DNA of 64,000 nucleotides from Thinopyrum elongatum. Taxonomy: Eukaryota > Streptophyta > Magnoliopsida > Poales > Poaceae. The notes under the pieces were generated by a model, which was not told the DNA's origin, did no database searches, and worked only from the letters and a program-made list of their open reading frames with translations. The stretch spans positions 185,682,942-185,746,941 of the forward strand of contig CM022302.1 of the NCBI GenBank assembly GCA_011799875.1. Direction: 5' to 3'. Of the stretch, positions 44,673 to 56,399 are shown piece by piece. Position 1 is the stretch's first letter. The number at the start of each line of letters is the position of its first letter. The translations under genes and the position numbers were made by a program.

Positions 44673-45158
44673 GATTGATGACAAACTGGTTGAAGTTTTC
44701 AACGGGGATTAAAGTATGTGAAAGTTAAAGATCAAAGTCATTGTCTTCATAAGTTGCAAAAGGCTCCCCCTGAAGATGTGCATATAAGTAGTTTTCTTTT
44801 GAATGCAAATGCACATGGGAGGTTTTACTTTGTGGAGATCCTCTTCAACTTACAAAGACAATTCATCATGCATATATAAAAAGAGTGAAGATAATGTCAT
44901 GCATAATGAGAAATGGGCGTCTGCAGAATGACTTCATGCGGAATTTATCATCGCATCACAAAGTAGCAGCAAAAGTAGCAGACGACCATCAGGTTTAAGT
45001 GTTACAACTCAAAAGCCAAATAGTTTCAAAACGAGAGTTGTAAGAACTTAGCAAAATAATGCAACCACCTCATATGGACCCGCTTGAAGACTATCAACCT
45101 CATATGCTTCTCCCCCTTTTGTCAGTAAGGACCAAAAAGGTTTGAAGATATAGAGGAT
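44673..45158 (-). other. untranslated tail between extra ORF and polypurine tract
   Basis: This is AT-rich sequence with no further frame. It contains a second AAAAGGGGGAGAAGC-like tract (minus strand, near 45,110), a possible duplicate priming site. Confidence 0.4.
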
Positions 45159-48100
45159 CTACTCGTTCCCAGTTGGAGAAGATGTTGGAGCAGGGTCGAC
45201 GTTGGAGTTGGGTGGTGCAGATGGGCCTGAAGCAGAATCATGGTGCAGAGCAGCCAGAGTTGGTGAAGTGGCGTCGTCTTCTTCATCGACAACTCTCGCA
45301 ACAACAGTCGCAGCCGAAGACGAGTGTTCAGAATCTTCAATTGAAGGTGTGCAACACCAACTTGCTGATTATGGAGGCCTGGAGTCAAACTTGAAGCTCT
45401 CGGTGAAGCCATCTTCGCGAAGATCATCTTCAGGGCAGAGCAGTGTGAGGCTCTTCCAGGACCGCCGACGGGCTTCATGTGCTACGAAGGAGTTCTTGGT
45501 GGCCAAGTTGCGAATGTGATTTACATGTACCAAGAGACTCTGCATTTGGCGCTTCAGCCAGCCATGATGCCTATCCTGCTTTTGATGTAGAGAAACCAGA
45601 AGCTCATGGTTGTTGAGGACACGGGGACGCTTCTGAGGCCTTTGAGCAATAGTGCTGGCAGTGGCTTCAGTATTGGCACGATGTGGCAAACGCAAGTTGC
45701 CAGCCAGAGGATAAGCAGGAGTAGCAGAATTTGGCACATGAGTGCCCTCAATGGGCTGCGTGAAGCTTCGGAATTCTGCATTTTGAAGATGGAGTGGCTT
45801 CTTAGCTGGCTCAGGCTAGATGGCTTCAATGGACATATCAACATCAGGCAGAAATACAACATGGTTGCGCGCTGAAGGTTTATAGTTGATCGATGAATGA
45901 AGCTTGATCAAACACATCACCCATGGAGCATAAAACTTCAGACCAAAGAGATCAATCCCAGAGGCTGCAAGTTGTCGGATGAAGAAATCCTGAGTATTGA
46001 ATCTGATGCCATTGATGATGTAGAAGACCAATGTCTTCATGGCGCCTTCGAGTTTAGCTTCAGAGGAATTGCCTTTGATTGGCCAGAGAGTACGCCTTAA
46101 AATGTGATAAACTATGCGGGGCAAGTACTCAAGGTCCTTAACAAAGAACTCCTTGGGGTATTCAGCGTCATGGGGTAATGGCTTCATCATGCTCAGCATC
46201 TGGCTCATGTCGGGCTCTGGCCTCTGGAATATGCTTTGCAGTTCATTTTGATGAAGCTGACAACCAGGTTCAAACAACTCACCTCGAATGTGCTCAATGA
46301 TGTCCTAAGCTTTGGCTTCATGATGAATATCACCTGTCATCCACTCAAGGATCCAAGTCTTCGGATCCCTGTTGTAGCCTCGAATGTGCAATGTGGCATA
46401 GAACTGTAGCAGAAGCTCTTCGTTCCAGTGCTCTTTGTCAGTCACGAATGGAAGCAGCCCAACATCCCTGAAACAGTCAAGGGCCTCTTCAAGGCATGGC
46501 AGCCCAGCCATAGCATCATAATCCAGACGCTTATGAGGAAAAATCCGGTCTTGGTTGTATAAGATACAGGGGTAGTAGCTTCGTTGCTGATGGCTCCAAA
46601 ACCTGTCAGAGGATATCTTGGGCTTCATGTACGGGTTCTTGGCACTGTCAAAGAAAGTGTTGTGCTCTTTGAAACTGAGCACACTGAACAAGCCTTGAGT
46701 CGTGGCAGCACTTGGAAGCCTTGGCAATCTTGGCTTTGGCTTCTGAGTTTGTGGCCTCTGCTCCACATGATAATCATACTGAGGTCCAGGAGCAGTTGGT
46801 GGAACCATGATAGGCCACTTGACAGTCACCAACTCACCACTACGATTGAACGCACATTCCATTATATGAGGCCTTGGTGGAGGAACGACTTCATCAGAAG
46901 TGATTGGCTGCACAATGTTGTCAGTTGCAGCATTGGCTTCGGGCTCCACATTGTCTTCAGCCATGACTATGTCATTAGCGTCAGTGTTGTTGGTGGTGGC
47001 AGCCTCATTGTTTTCAACCTCCATCTCTTCAATGACAGGAGGGTCTGGCACAATCACATTCTCTTCTTGCTGGACAGGATCACTGGCAGGGGGAGTGGCT
47101 TCTCTCTCTTCTTCTTTGTCTTCTTCAGCTGATGCAGCCGGAATGTCTTCAGCAGCTTTAGCTTCAGACGCAGAAGCAGTCACAGAGGGGATGGCTTCAG
47201 GGAACACTTGACGTGCCACTGAGCTTGGCCATGTGCTTCTTGAAATGTGCCTTCTCATAGTCTATCTTGTTCTTTAGCTCAACTATTTTCTGAGCTAAGG
47301 CAAGTTCGTTGGCAATAGCTCCATGAAAGGTGACGCTGATGTCCACAGGCAGTTGCAGATCATCAATGTTGATGCTTCAGTCCTCAAACCATTCATCAAT
47401 GAAGTTTTTCAGTATATCAGCATCAAATAGAGGCAGATCTTGGAAGATCTCAGCCTCTTGCTTGCTCTTGATCAACATTTCCAGAGCTTCATCTCCAAGA
47501 TCTTCATCACTTGAGAGATCAATGGTGTTATCCTCATCGCGCAGGATGGCAGCAGGAGTAAGGTCATGCCCTGAAATCTTCTTAGGCTTCTTGGTCTTCT
47601 TGGAGACACGAGACAGATCTTCAGATTGCACACTTGGTTCAGGCGGTGCAGTCTCCAATGGCTTCACATTCGAAGCTTTTGGTGCAGCAGAGGGCTTTGA
47701 AGCTTTTGACTTCTTCTTTTGCTTCGGTGGTGCAGGTGCATCTTCAAAGTCTACATCATCTGCAGATTGATCTACTGTGGCCCTCTAAGCAGCAATATGG
47801 GAGAGGATCCCATCGAAGCCATTGAAGGGGCCGATAACATTTGGATTGGCGTCTCGTGTGCCATCAGACCTTGGAGCAGACGGACCAGGGTTGAAGTCGA
47901 GTCCGAATGCCTTCTTGTTCTTGGCAGCCGACTCCTTAGCAAACTGAAAGTTGCGCTTGAAGAGATCATCGTCATGACACCATCGAAGAGATGATGGGTC
48001 GGCATTTTCTGGCTGAGGCCCTCGGACCATGCATGGATAGAAGCCTTGGGCAATGGCTTCAGGCTTGGTCTTGGGTGGCAGATTCTTGTAAAGAATATCA

Positions 48101-48330
48101 CCCCATGGGCGCTTGACAGCATTCTTTTCTGCATACTCTGAGGTGACAAAGTTATATTTGAACCATTGCTCTGCCCAGTATCTTCTAATCCACTGAATTC
48201 GTGTCTTGCGCTGATTGTAGTTCTCCTCAGGATCTGATTTGTAAAGTTCAAAGAGATCCGGAGGCAGATCTAGAGCTGTATTTCCATGGCGCTGCCTTCC
48301 ACCTTTCCTAGCAGATTTTTCAGTTGCCAT
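45159..48330 (-). pseudogene. copia B extra ORF (env-like position), decayed
   Basis: The frame begins MATEKSARKGGRQRHGNTAL at 48,330 and can be followed for about 1,057 codons to a TAG at 45,159-45,161. An amino part with YNQRKTRIQWIRRYWAEQW is followed by a long charged, Pro/Glu-rich middle and then a folded-looking block (PKISSDRFWSHQQRSYYP, LLQFYATLHIRGYNRD, TQDFFIRQLAASGIDLFGL). The block resembles the 'putative plant transposon protein' kind of domain. Stops at 47,785, 47,377, 46,305, 45,816 and 45,369 and a frameshift near 47,220 break it. I see no clear signal peptide or membrane anchor, so calling it an envelope would be unsupported; only its position matches the env-like ORFs of SIRE elements. 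Confidence 0.65.
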
Positions 48331-48340
48331 TATATTCAGA

Positions 48341-48804
48341 CTGAATGGCTTCAAAACAATGAATGGCTTCCGATGACTGGTCAGACAAGAGCTGGCTTCA
48401 GGAGAGTCAATGTGATGCTGTAAGTATTCTGCAAATGAATGCAGACTATGAGAACCAAGGGATTCTCCCACGGACATGTACATGTGACAGCATTAGAGAT
48501 GCGAGGGAAGGGGAAGAGGTCATATGCATTCTCAGAAGATTTTGAAGATAAATCAGTTTGAAGACATTGACCTCATAGTGCGAAGACATTCACTTATTTG
48601 AAGTGAGTTGGTTCCAGATTTGTACGAATCCATGAATAAGTACAAGTGAGGAATCTAACTAGTTGTGAGGCATAAGTGAATATACTTTGCAAGATATGAG
48701 ATTCAGAAACAGAAAGATCCAGATTTGGAAGTTGAGAAACCACTTTTGGTTGAAGCGGACAGATTCAATAGATCGAAAAAATGATAAAAAGCGAGTTTAT
48801 TTAC
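48341..48804 (-). other. predicted leader intron ahead of the copia B extra ORF
   Basis: The minus strand has a donor-like GTAAAT at 48,804 and an acceptor-like CATTCAG at 48,341, ten bases before the ATG. The donor aligns with GTAATT in copia A (43,185). Splicing is predicted, not demonstrated. Confidence 0.4.
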
Positions 48805-49028
48805 CACTTGAAGAACTGCTAGACGAGGCGGGATGGATGCCGAGCAGTCCAATCTCCCGCACCCTAACTTGGCGGCGGAAGACACCTACGGCGGCGGCGG
48901 AGAAGACGAGGTCGAAGAAGTCGCGACAGCTAAGCGCTTTGTCTCCGGCGTCGACTCGAGCTAGCGGTGGCGCTAGGGTTTGTGCGGGATGGCGAGGTGG
49001 AAGAGGAGATAATGACCGCGCGGGTGTG

Positions 49029-49036
49029 TATTTATA
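49029..49036 (-). promoter_or_regulatory. internal TATA box ahead of the copia B extra ORF
   Basis: The minus strand reads TATAAATA, followed by CACAAACCCTAGCGCC, a very plant-like leader start. It is conserved in copia A at 42,917-42,924. Confidence 0.6.
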
Positions 49037-49729
49037 AGGAGAAGGGCTGCGCAGCGCAATTACGCAGGTGCCCCTGGCGGTTCACATCTGATGGACACGT
49101 GGCATGCATGCAACTCATTGAAAGTTGTTCCATGTTCCCACGCATGCCCGGTTTGTCGGGTGGTCGTTCCGGCTTCTCTGGTATCCAGGCAAGAGAGATA
49201 TGGCATTAAAAACAGTTTTAAAAGTGTGTCTCTGTATCTTCAGCTGACAAGGACGCAGTGAAGACATTCGACATGTGTCAACAGAATGCATATGACTGGA
49301 TAGATAGAATTTGAGGAAGAAGCACATAAGGGGTTAGGGTCCGATCACATTCACTTAGTTCAGAAAATGGCAAGTTTGAAGACATAGCTATAAGTGAATG
49401 CTGTAGAGGACAGAACACATATTTACATATATAGATATTTCAGTAAAGACCAAATCAACATTGCGAAGATAAACTTGAAGTTAAATCAATGTTGAAGACA
49501 AACCAATATGAAGATAATGCAATCATGACACCAAATGAAAATCTTCAAAAAAGTTTGGTGGTGGCGTTACCCAGACACGGCGCACAATTATTGTGGCACT
49601 CCGAAGTCAAATTCCACATTAATGTATTCACACTTAGAATGTAAGTCTTCATTAATTGAAGATATACGTTACTTCGCGTGTTGCACATCTAAGTCGTCAA
49701 CTTGCATAAGCGTTAGGATGTGTGTCCAT

Positions 49730-51310
49730 TCACAGGACATTCGAGGATTCTAAGATATTTAGCTCACACCGCAGCTTGCAAAACCTTTTCTCATCCAAGG
49801 GCTTTGTGAAAATATCTGCTAATTGCTCTTCAGTGTTGACGTGAATGATATCAATGTCTTCCTTCATGACAAGGTCTCTTAGAAAGTGATGACGGATCTG
49901 AATGTGCTTTGTCTTCGAGTGCTGAACTGGGTTGTGAGCAATCTTGATGGCGCTTTCATTGTCGCAGTAGAGTGGCACATGCTTCATGTTGATGCCATAG
50001 TCCTTGAGTGTTTGCTTCATCCAGAGAAGCTAAGCGCAGCAAGATCCAGCAGCAATGTATTCTGATTCAACAGTGGAGAGTGATACATAGTTCTGCTTCT
50101 TTGAAGACCAACAAACAAGAGATCGTCCAAGAAAGTGACATGTTCCTGTTGTGGACTTCCGATCAACCTTGTCACTAGCATAATCAGCATCTGAGAATCC
50201 AACTAGATCAAACTCTGAGCCCTTTGGATACCATAATCCTAGTGTCGGGGTGTGAGCCAAATATCGAAGAATTCGCTTCACAGCTAAGTGATGCGATTCC
50301 TTTGGTGCCGCTTGGAATCGGGCAGACATGCAAACGCTAAGCATTGTATCAAGACTAGATGCACATAAGTAGAGTAAAGAACCAATCATGGAGCGGTATA
50401 CCTTTTGATCGAACTCTTTACCATTGTCGTCGGGGCCCAATTGGCCTTTGGTTGGCATTGGCGTCGTGTATCCTTTGCAGTCTTGCATTCCAAACTTCTT
50501 CAGGCAATCTTTGAGGTATTTCTCTTGTGATATGAAGATGCCATTTCTCTGCTGACAGATTTGAAGACCAAGGAAGAACTTCAGCTCACCCATCATGGAC
50601 ATCTGATATTGCTCTTGCATCATATGCCCAAACTCATCACTGTATTTCTTGTCAGTGCAGCAGAAGATAATGTCATCCACATAGATTTGGCAGACAAACA
50701 GTTCACCATCATATGACTTTGTGAAGAGAGTGGGATCTAGAGAACCAGGTTTGAAGCCTTTGCACTTCAGGAAGTCTTTGAGTGTGTCATACCAAGCACG
50801 AGGTGCTTGTTTGAGGCCATACAGTGGCTTGTTGAGCTTGTATACCATATCAGGACGCTTTGGGTCTTCAAAACCAGGTGGTTGTGCAACATACACTTCT
50901 TCAATTTTGCCGTTGAGAAAGGCACTTTTTACATCCATTTGGTACAAAAGAATGTTGTGGTGGTTGGCATATGCTAGCAGTATGCGAATGGCTTCAAGCC
51001 TAGCCACAGGAGCAAAGGTTTCATCAAAGTCAATCCCTTCGACTTGTGTGTAACCTTGAGCAATGAGACGAGCTTTGTTTCTGACAACTTAACCATGCTC
51101 ATCTTGTTTGTTGCGATAGATCCATTTGGTGCCGATGATATTGTGCTTGCGAGGATCAGGACGCTTTACAAGCTCCCATACATTATTCATTTCAAACTGC
51201 TGAAGCTCTTCTTGCATGGCTTGAATCCATTCAGGTTCCATGAAGGCTTTGTCGACTTTCTTGGGTTCAGATATAGAGACAAATGCAAAGTGCCCACAGA
51301 AATTAGCTAG
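49730..51310 (-). pseudogene. copia B reverse transcriptase and RNase H
   Basis: On the minus strand, EPEWIQAMQEELQQF and TKWIYRNKQDEHG are followed by a stop near 51,090. A 325-codon open stretch then runs from 51,007 to 50,030: [56 protein letters not shown] (catalytic site), [15 protein letters not shown] and the RNase H blocks ([33 protein letters not shown]). A TAG near 50,030 precedes the last part (MKQTLKDYGINMKHVPLYCD to LESSNVL, stop at 49,730). It is better preserved than copia A. Confidence 0.85.
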
Positions 51311-52087
51311 CTAAGTTGCTCTTGAATGAGTGAGTGGACCAGGTGCATTGATGCTATCAATTATCTTCTCAATTTGGACTTCATTTGCAACGCGAGGATG
51401 TACTGGACGAAGATTTTGCCCTTGCTGATCATTGTCTTCATCTTCAGCATTGGCTTTAGGTTGAGCAGTGTCTTCATGTTGATTAGGCGCAGAAATGATG
51501 ATTTCCTCTTCAGCCTGTTCCTCTGAAGGTATGATTTCTCCAGTACCCATAAGCTTAATAGATTCACTTGGTGTAGCTTCATCTAGCACATTTGGCAGGT
51601 GCTCTCTTTGCGAGCCGTTAGTCTCATCGAACCGCACATCCACAATTTCAACCACTTTGTAGTGAAAGAGGTTGAAGACTCTGTAGGAGTGCGAATCCTT
51701 TCCGTAACCGAAACTGGGGTACTTCCATCCTTCTTCAGCCCGAGCACATCTGTCGGCCAAAACATAGAGCTCGGCAACATTCGTGATCTTGTTCATCGCC
51801 AGCTCTTCGCGCATCTTGCGGTTGCGCACATTCTGATGGAATGCGCTAACAACAGCGGCAGGATGAACATCCGGGATGTTGTACTGCACACGGCTGAACC
51901 TCTGTATGTATTTGCGTAAGCACTCGCCATCTTTCTGGGGGATGATATGTAAGTCACTTGCCTGGCCAGGAGCTTGGTGGCCTCCGGTAAAGGCGCCAAC
52001 AAACTCGTGGCACAGGTCCGACCAAGAAGAGATGGAATCTACTGGTAGGTGCATCAACCACGACGTGACGTTGGGCTTGAGCACCAA
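51311..52087 (-). CDS. chimeric frame: gypsy gag fused to copia integrase tail
   Basis: A 258-codon minus-strand frame begins in a Tat-type gag (LKPNVTSWLMHLPVDSISS, LRKYIQRFSRVQYNIPDVHP, ELYVLADRCARAEEGWKYPS). At about 51,711 it passes without a break into copia integrase C-terminal sequence (FGYGKDSHSYRVFNLFHYKV) and the RT linker, to a stop near 51,311. In copia A the same copia part reads MLGYGKDSDTYRV, which places the joint to within a few bases. It is the product of recombination or deletion between nested elements. Nothing indicates expression. Confidence 0.7.
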   Translation of the reverse strand: MVLKPNVTSWLMHLPVDSISSWSDLCHEFVGAFTGGHQAPGQASDLHIIPQKDGECLRKYIQRFSRVQYNIPDVHPAAVVSAFHQNVRNRKMREELAMNKITNVAELYVLADRCARAEEGWKYPSFGYGKDSHSYRVFNLFHYKVVEIVDVRFDETNGSQREHLPNVLDEATPSESIKLMGTGEIIPSEEQAEEEIIISAPNQHEDTAQPKANAEDEDNDQQGQNLRPVHPRVANEVQIEKIIDSINAPGPLTHSRAT

Positions 52088-53215
52088 CGGGAATTAATTG
52101 GCGAGCACCTTGCCGTCGCGATCCCCGGCAGCTTGCATCGCGATGGTGTAAACGCTCAGGAACTCGGACGGGTGAGCCTTGCCATCGTATTTCTCCGGGA
52201 CCTCTGGTTTGAACGTGCGGGTATTGGGCCACTGGAATCGCCGCAGCTCACGGGTAAAAGCTGGACAACCCACCTCGTAAGGTAAGTCACCAGAATCCCT
52301 CGGCGCAGGCTTTTCTACAGTGGGCCCTGCACGCCTATCCGATTGATGGCGTGCTTCCCGCCGCCGCTCGATGGTAGTTCAAGCATCTTCTTTGACCCGT
52401 TCCTGAAGAACTTGACGTTGGTCGCGGCGAGCTCGTGGATCGGACAACGCTGTGGATCAGTCATCGCGGGCGTCGACCCGTCGAGCTGGCGACCGCTGTC
52501 GTCGTAGTGGAGGGGAGTGCACCATGGTCGCGGCGCCTCCGTTCTTCCCATCATCGACACGCGCCTGCTCAGTGGACCACCGCCACGAAGGCTCCGCCAG
52601 CTGCGGCCCATCTCTATTGGCGAGACCAATGAGACTCTGGATCACAGCTCTCCTTTCGTCTTGCTTCTTCGCAGCAGGAGGAAAATCCAGGAGAAGCTAT
52701 GCTCTCATCAACGCTTCGGCTGGTGTAGGTGGCAGCGACAGGCACGAAGAACGGGGGGTGCTCGGACTTCTAACCGCGTTAGAAGGAGCCCCATCACGGT
52801 TCTGCGGCCGTGCGCCGTTTCCACCAGCATCTTGGCATGCATGCCGGCCCTGTGCATCTAGAGAATGATGCTGAGGGCCCTTTCCGTGGGAACGCTCGGG
52901 GCCCCCATCATTACGGTGCCGCTCGTCGCACACGACCTGGGAAGACCGCGGCGCACGAGCCGGCGGGGGTGCCTTGGAGGTCGCTGCGCCGCCCATCGGC
53001 AGCACGGCCCCGCCCCCGGACCCAGCGACGCGCAGGTCGTCGTCGTGGCTGCGGATGATGCCGCTCCCCTGGCTCCGCTCGCCGGAACATCGCGGATGCT
53101 TGTGATGTGCACCCCCACCGCCATTCGTGTCTACACCGTCGCCCGTCCGTGCTGGCACAGGCAGATCGGCCGCAGATGAACCGATCGCTGCGATCATCTT
53201 CTTCTTGGGAGCCAT
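51712..53215 (-). pseudogene. gag: gypsy gag, decayed and truncated
   Basis: The frame starts MAPKKKMIAAIGSSAADLPV at 53,215. It has a long low-complexity, Gly/Pro/Arg-rich amino part, with stops near 52,694 and in the 52,390-52,460 stretch. The capsid block follows: FTREL.RFQWPNTRTFKPE, VPEKYDGKAHPSEFLSVYTI, a stop near 52,095, then the well-kept capsid part described for the chimeric frame. All pieces are in one phase, so only substitutions broke it. The zinc knuckle would have followed but is replaced by copia sequence. Confidence 0.7.
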
Positions 53216-53273
53216 GGTGATCGAGAAACTGACACGCTAACCGCTAGATCAGGTTTGCACAACTTCTCTTTTT

Positions 53274-53291
53274 CCCCTACCTGGCGCGCCA
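53274..53291 (-). other. primer binding site of the third gypsy element
   Basis: The minus strand reads TGGCGCGCCAGGTAGGGG, four bases inside the LTR. The inner element at 9,032-9,049 has the same site with one change. Confidence 0.75.
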
Positions 53292-53295
53292 AAGA

Positions 53296-54308
53296 TGTCG
53301 GGGAAACGACACCTATGGGATCCAGTGGATCCCTTCTACGGTTTGGCAGGGAAGAGGGGTGCGCAAAGAGCAAATCTAGAGATCAACACGAGGGATTTTT
53401 ACCCAGGTTCGGGCCGCTGAGAAGCGTAAAACCCTAGTCCTGCTTTGTGTGTATATTCTGTGTTCTTGAGCTTCGGCTAGCTGCTATGCATGCAAGCTGG
53501 GCCGGAGAGTTCAAAAAGTCTGAATCCGTCTACAGTATGCCTTGGGCCTCCTTTTATACGTCCAAGGGGCTGCCACAGTGGCACACAGGAGGTGTAAAGT
53601 GCTACAGTGCACGTGCTTATCTCTGGCATCTTAGGACAAACGCCTTAAATGCGCTGCTTACGTGCCCCCCTAACTTTATCGTGGACGGAAACAGAGCCCG
53701 TCCCATCCATCACCGCCTCACTCCGTCTTGACACGCACCCAAGATGATGAGGCATGCGAGTGCCAAGCTGGCTGGCTAGCCGCTGTGCTAGAGCGGTGGC
53801 AGGATCTTCACGAAGATCTGCATGCCGCCACGCAGGTGCTCGCCAGGTTGGCTGGCTTATTGCTGCGCCGGGACGGTGGCAAGGTGGTGGAGCCTTATCG
53901 TGTGTGAGCCTTGCCGGGGCTTCGCGGTCGCCCCCAGGAAGAACCTTGCTGGGGAATCCGCTCTCTGGTCCTCACGAAGATCTGCATACCACCACGCATG
54001 TGCCCCTGAGTCTTGGTCTTGACGCTGTCGATGGTGTCAGAGCTCTTCAACCTCAAGGGTGGTGTTCTTGTCAGTGCCTCGCAAGTCATCCTGGCAAGGA
54101 TCTTGCAGGGGGCTCGCGAGCCGCCCCGGCAAGGACCTTGCCGGGGCTCCAGCTTGTCTTCTACTCCCAAGTTACTGGCTTGGACGCCGTCTTCGTTGTC
54201 TTGTATCTTGCCTCCAAGTGCTCCCGCCAAGCCTCACAGCAGGTGCGGCTGCGACTGCCCGTGCACAAGTAAGGGGTACCAAAGGGCCCAAACTTTAGTA
54301 CACCGACA
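53296..54308 (-). repeat. 5' LTR of the third gypsy element
   Basis: This 1,013 bp LTR opens TGTCGGGGAAACGAC and closes TACACCGACA. It contains two related internal segments (GGATCTTCACGAAGATCTGCAT.CC near 53,800 and TCCTCACGAAGATCTGCAT.CC near 53,970), an internal duplication of about 170 bp spacing. Confidence 0.8.
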
Positions 54309-55850
54309 ACCAGAGAAGCAGAAAACTGCCGAACAGCCTGTCACTAACATATAGCGCTGAGGCACTGGCTGCAGTACAGAAAGCACTCCAAATTCAGATC
54401 TGCCGGACCAATTCAGAACTTCAGATCAGCTCAGAATTGTTTCCTTGATCAGTTCATCCATTGCTAACAAATCTATACAGAAAGTAATAAATTGTACCCC
54501 CTAATAGAGACCAGGAATTGGGCCAAACAAGCTCATGCTAACTGGCTACCATTCGAATCATAATTGTACCATGGCATAGAAAAAATTCAATAACCTCACT
54601 TCTACAAATTAACCTGATGTTGTTGTACTCCTACACCATTCAAGCTCATGGTCGGGATAAACAATACTAATAACCCATAGATAGCATGGTACAGAAGCAA
54701 GCAAACAGTTAATACTAGCTATCTCAAGGAACAACAAAAAATAAATGTTGAGAACTATGGTACAATAGACATACAAGACATATGTCTTCCATGTAATCAG
54801 TGCATAGCTGTAGCAGATCACCAGGTATGGTGCCGTAATTAACTGTTGTTTTTGCCTAGATAGCACCTCCAAGTTAGAGAAACGGCCAAGAACTTTCGTC
54901 ATTTAACACATGTGGTAAACTATAAAATGATGAAAGCGCTACTGATGACAAATGTACTAGTAACATTCTTGTCATGCAAGCAGTCACAAACACCCCATAT
55001 ATATATTCCAGTCTGTGAGTTCAAAGACCTATATATGATTGCAGAACACTAGCATCTGTGTTGAATCAAACTTCATGTTGGCTGAGTTTGTTACTGATTC
55101 ATCTACTGAATTTCACACTAGATAAGAGCCACAAAATCTCAGGGGCGTGAATTTTCTGCAAGATTTGTTCAACAATTATAATTGTGCTTGCAGTTTACAA
55201 GAGCAGCAGGTTCATTGGTCACTAAAAGAGGACATGGAACTAACCCGCTTCGAATTTTGGGCAATTGTGGATACCATTATGGAACTCACACGTTTCTGGC
55301 TGGGCGGGCGACGGGAAAAAGCATGGGCAGAGTAACGTGAAATTTTGATCACGTAGTTGCCGCCATGGGCAACGCTCTGTAGCAGGCTCGCCTGGCCGCT
55401 CGGACAATATCCTCGATCTGCAAGGGTAAGAACAAGAGTAAGTTTTGGTCACGTTAATAAGATGATGATATAAAAAAAATGATCGACGGATCATCAAATG
55501 TACACAGGACAGCATGTTTTATTGCTTCCTTCTGATTGCTCACACCAATAACATCAAAACATTTTACGGTCCTATGTTTGCAGTATAGAAAGCCAGAAAG
55601 AATTTGGTGGCAGACAGAATATTTAGGCTTCCCTTTTAATGGAGCCCCAGACCAAATACACCCTCGTCAGTCCAGAGATGCAATGCAACTTTGGACCACT
55701 AAATGCTGCCCGAGTCAGGCAAAACCCAGTTTCACACGCTAAACATTAAGCATTACAAATAGAGAAAATAAATAAAAATAAATACTGATGCTGTGACCAC
55801 CTTGACCAGAAAGGCCACCACCTGGTGTCCACAGCTAGACAACAGGGCGG
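54309..55850. other. unclassified, low-copy-looking intergenic sequence
   Basis: This is AT-rich sequence with no retrotransposon hallmark and no supported coding frame. It could be the original host sequence or an intron-like remnant. A short frame at 55,147-55,335 has no recognisable domain. Confidence 0.35.
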
Positions 55851-56189
55851 AGAATCACCAACTTAGAATTTTTTGAATTTTTTTAGATTTTACTGTTCAT
55901 GCTAAGATCATATGAGCTAAAACTGAGATGGGGACTGGGAAACACTTTTTTCATGAATGGAGATGACATGCACATATAGGTGATGCTTTTCTGAACATTT
56001 TGATATCTTATTTGAATTTTTCTGAGTTAGTATGAATTTTTTATGAAGTTTTCAAAGTGATGGTCAAACGGTCAAAGGGCAAAAGCATAAGAGGAGCAGA
56101 GTGGTTTGGGCAGGAACAAGTGTTTTCGGAAACTAGGGGTAAACCTGCCGAGTGGGACACAACTAAGGGCACCAAATTAATTATCCCTT
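55851..56189. other. repeat-like sequence of unknown class
   Basis: It has the AAATTTTTT/TTCAAA-rich character and the 'ACTAGGGGTAAACCTGCCGAGTGGGACACA' feel of a common Triticeae repeat near 56,135-56,165, but I cannot name the class or find ends. Confidence 0.25.
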
Positions 56190-56399
56190 GATTATTGCTC
56201 CCATAATTTGTTTGCTCACAAAATCCCTATGCATAGGAAGTGGGTTAGACTTAAATGTGCTAGTCATATGCTTCATGATGCTCTCTTTGTGTTTCAATTC
56301 TTATCTTTTATGTGAGCATCATTGAAATCATCATGCCTAGCTAAAAAGGCATTAAAGAAAAGCGCTTGTTGGGAGACAACCCAACATTTACCCCTACAA

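Larger units (their letters stand above)
43313..51711 (-). mobile_element. copia B, SIRE/Maximus-type, 5' part missing
   Basis: On the minus strand it contains the tail of integrase, RT, RNase H, an internal promoter and leader, a 1,057-codon extra ORF, a polypurine tract and the 3' LTR. gag, protease, most of integrase and the 5' LTR are gone. At about 51,711 the sequence passes directly into the gag of a gypsy element. Its orientation is opposite to copia A and its 3' LTR abuts copia A's truncation. Confidence 0.85.
51712..54308 (-). mobile_element. 5' end of a third Tat-type gypsy element
   Basis: It has a 5' LTR (53,296-54,308), a primer site identical in type to the element at 1,492-9,916, and gag (53,215 down to 51,712). 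It is truncated at the joint with copia B. Protease, RT, integrase and the 3' LTR are absent. Confidence 0.8.

Noticed and set aside
45159..48330. Calling the copia extra ORF an envelope gene
   Set aside because: Only the position fits; no signal peptide, cleavage site or membrane anchor is visible in the readable parts.
54309..55850. Host gene exons
   Set aside because: Short frames and TTTGCAG-like acceptors occur, but no consistent exon chain or recognisable protein could be assembled.
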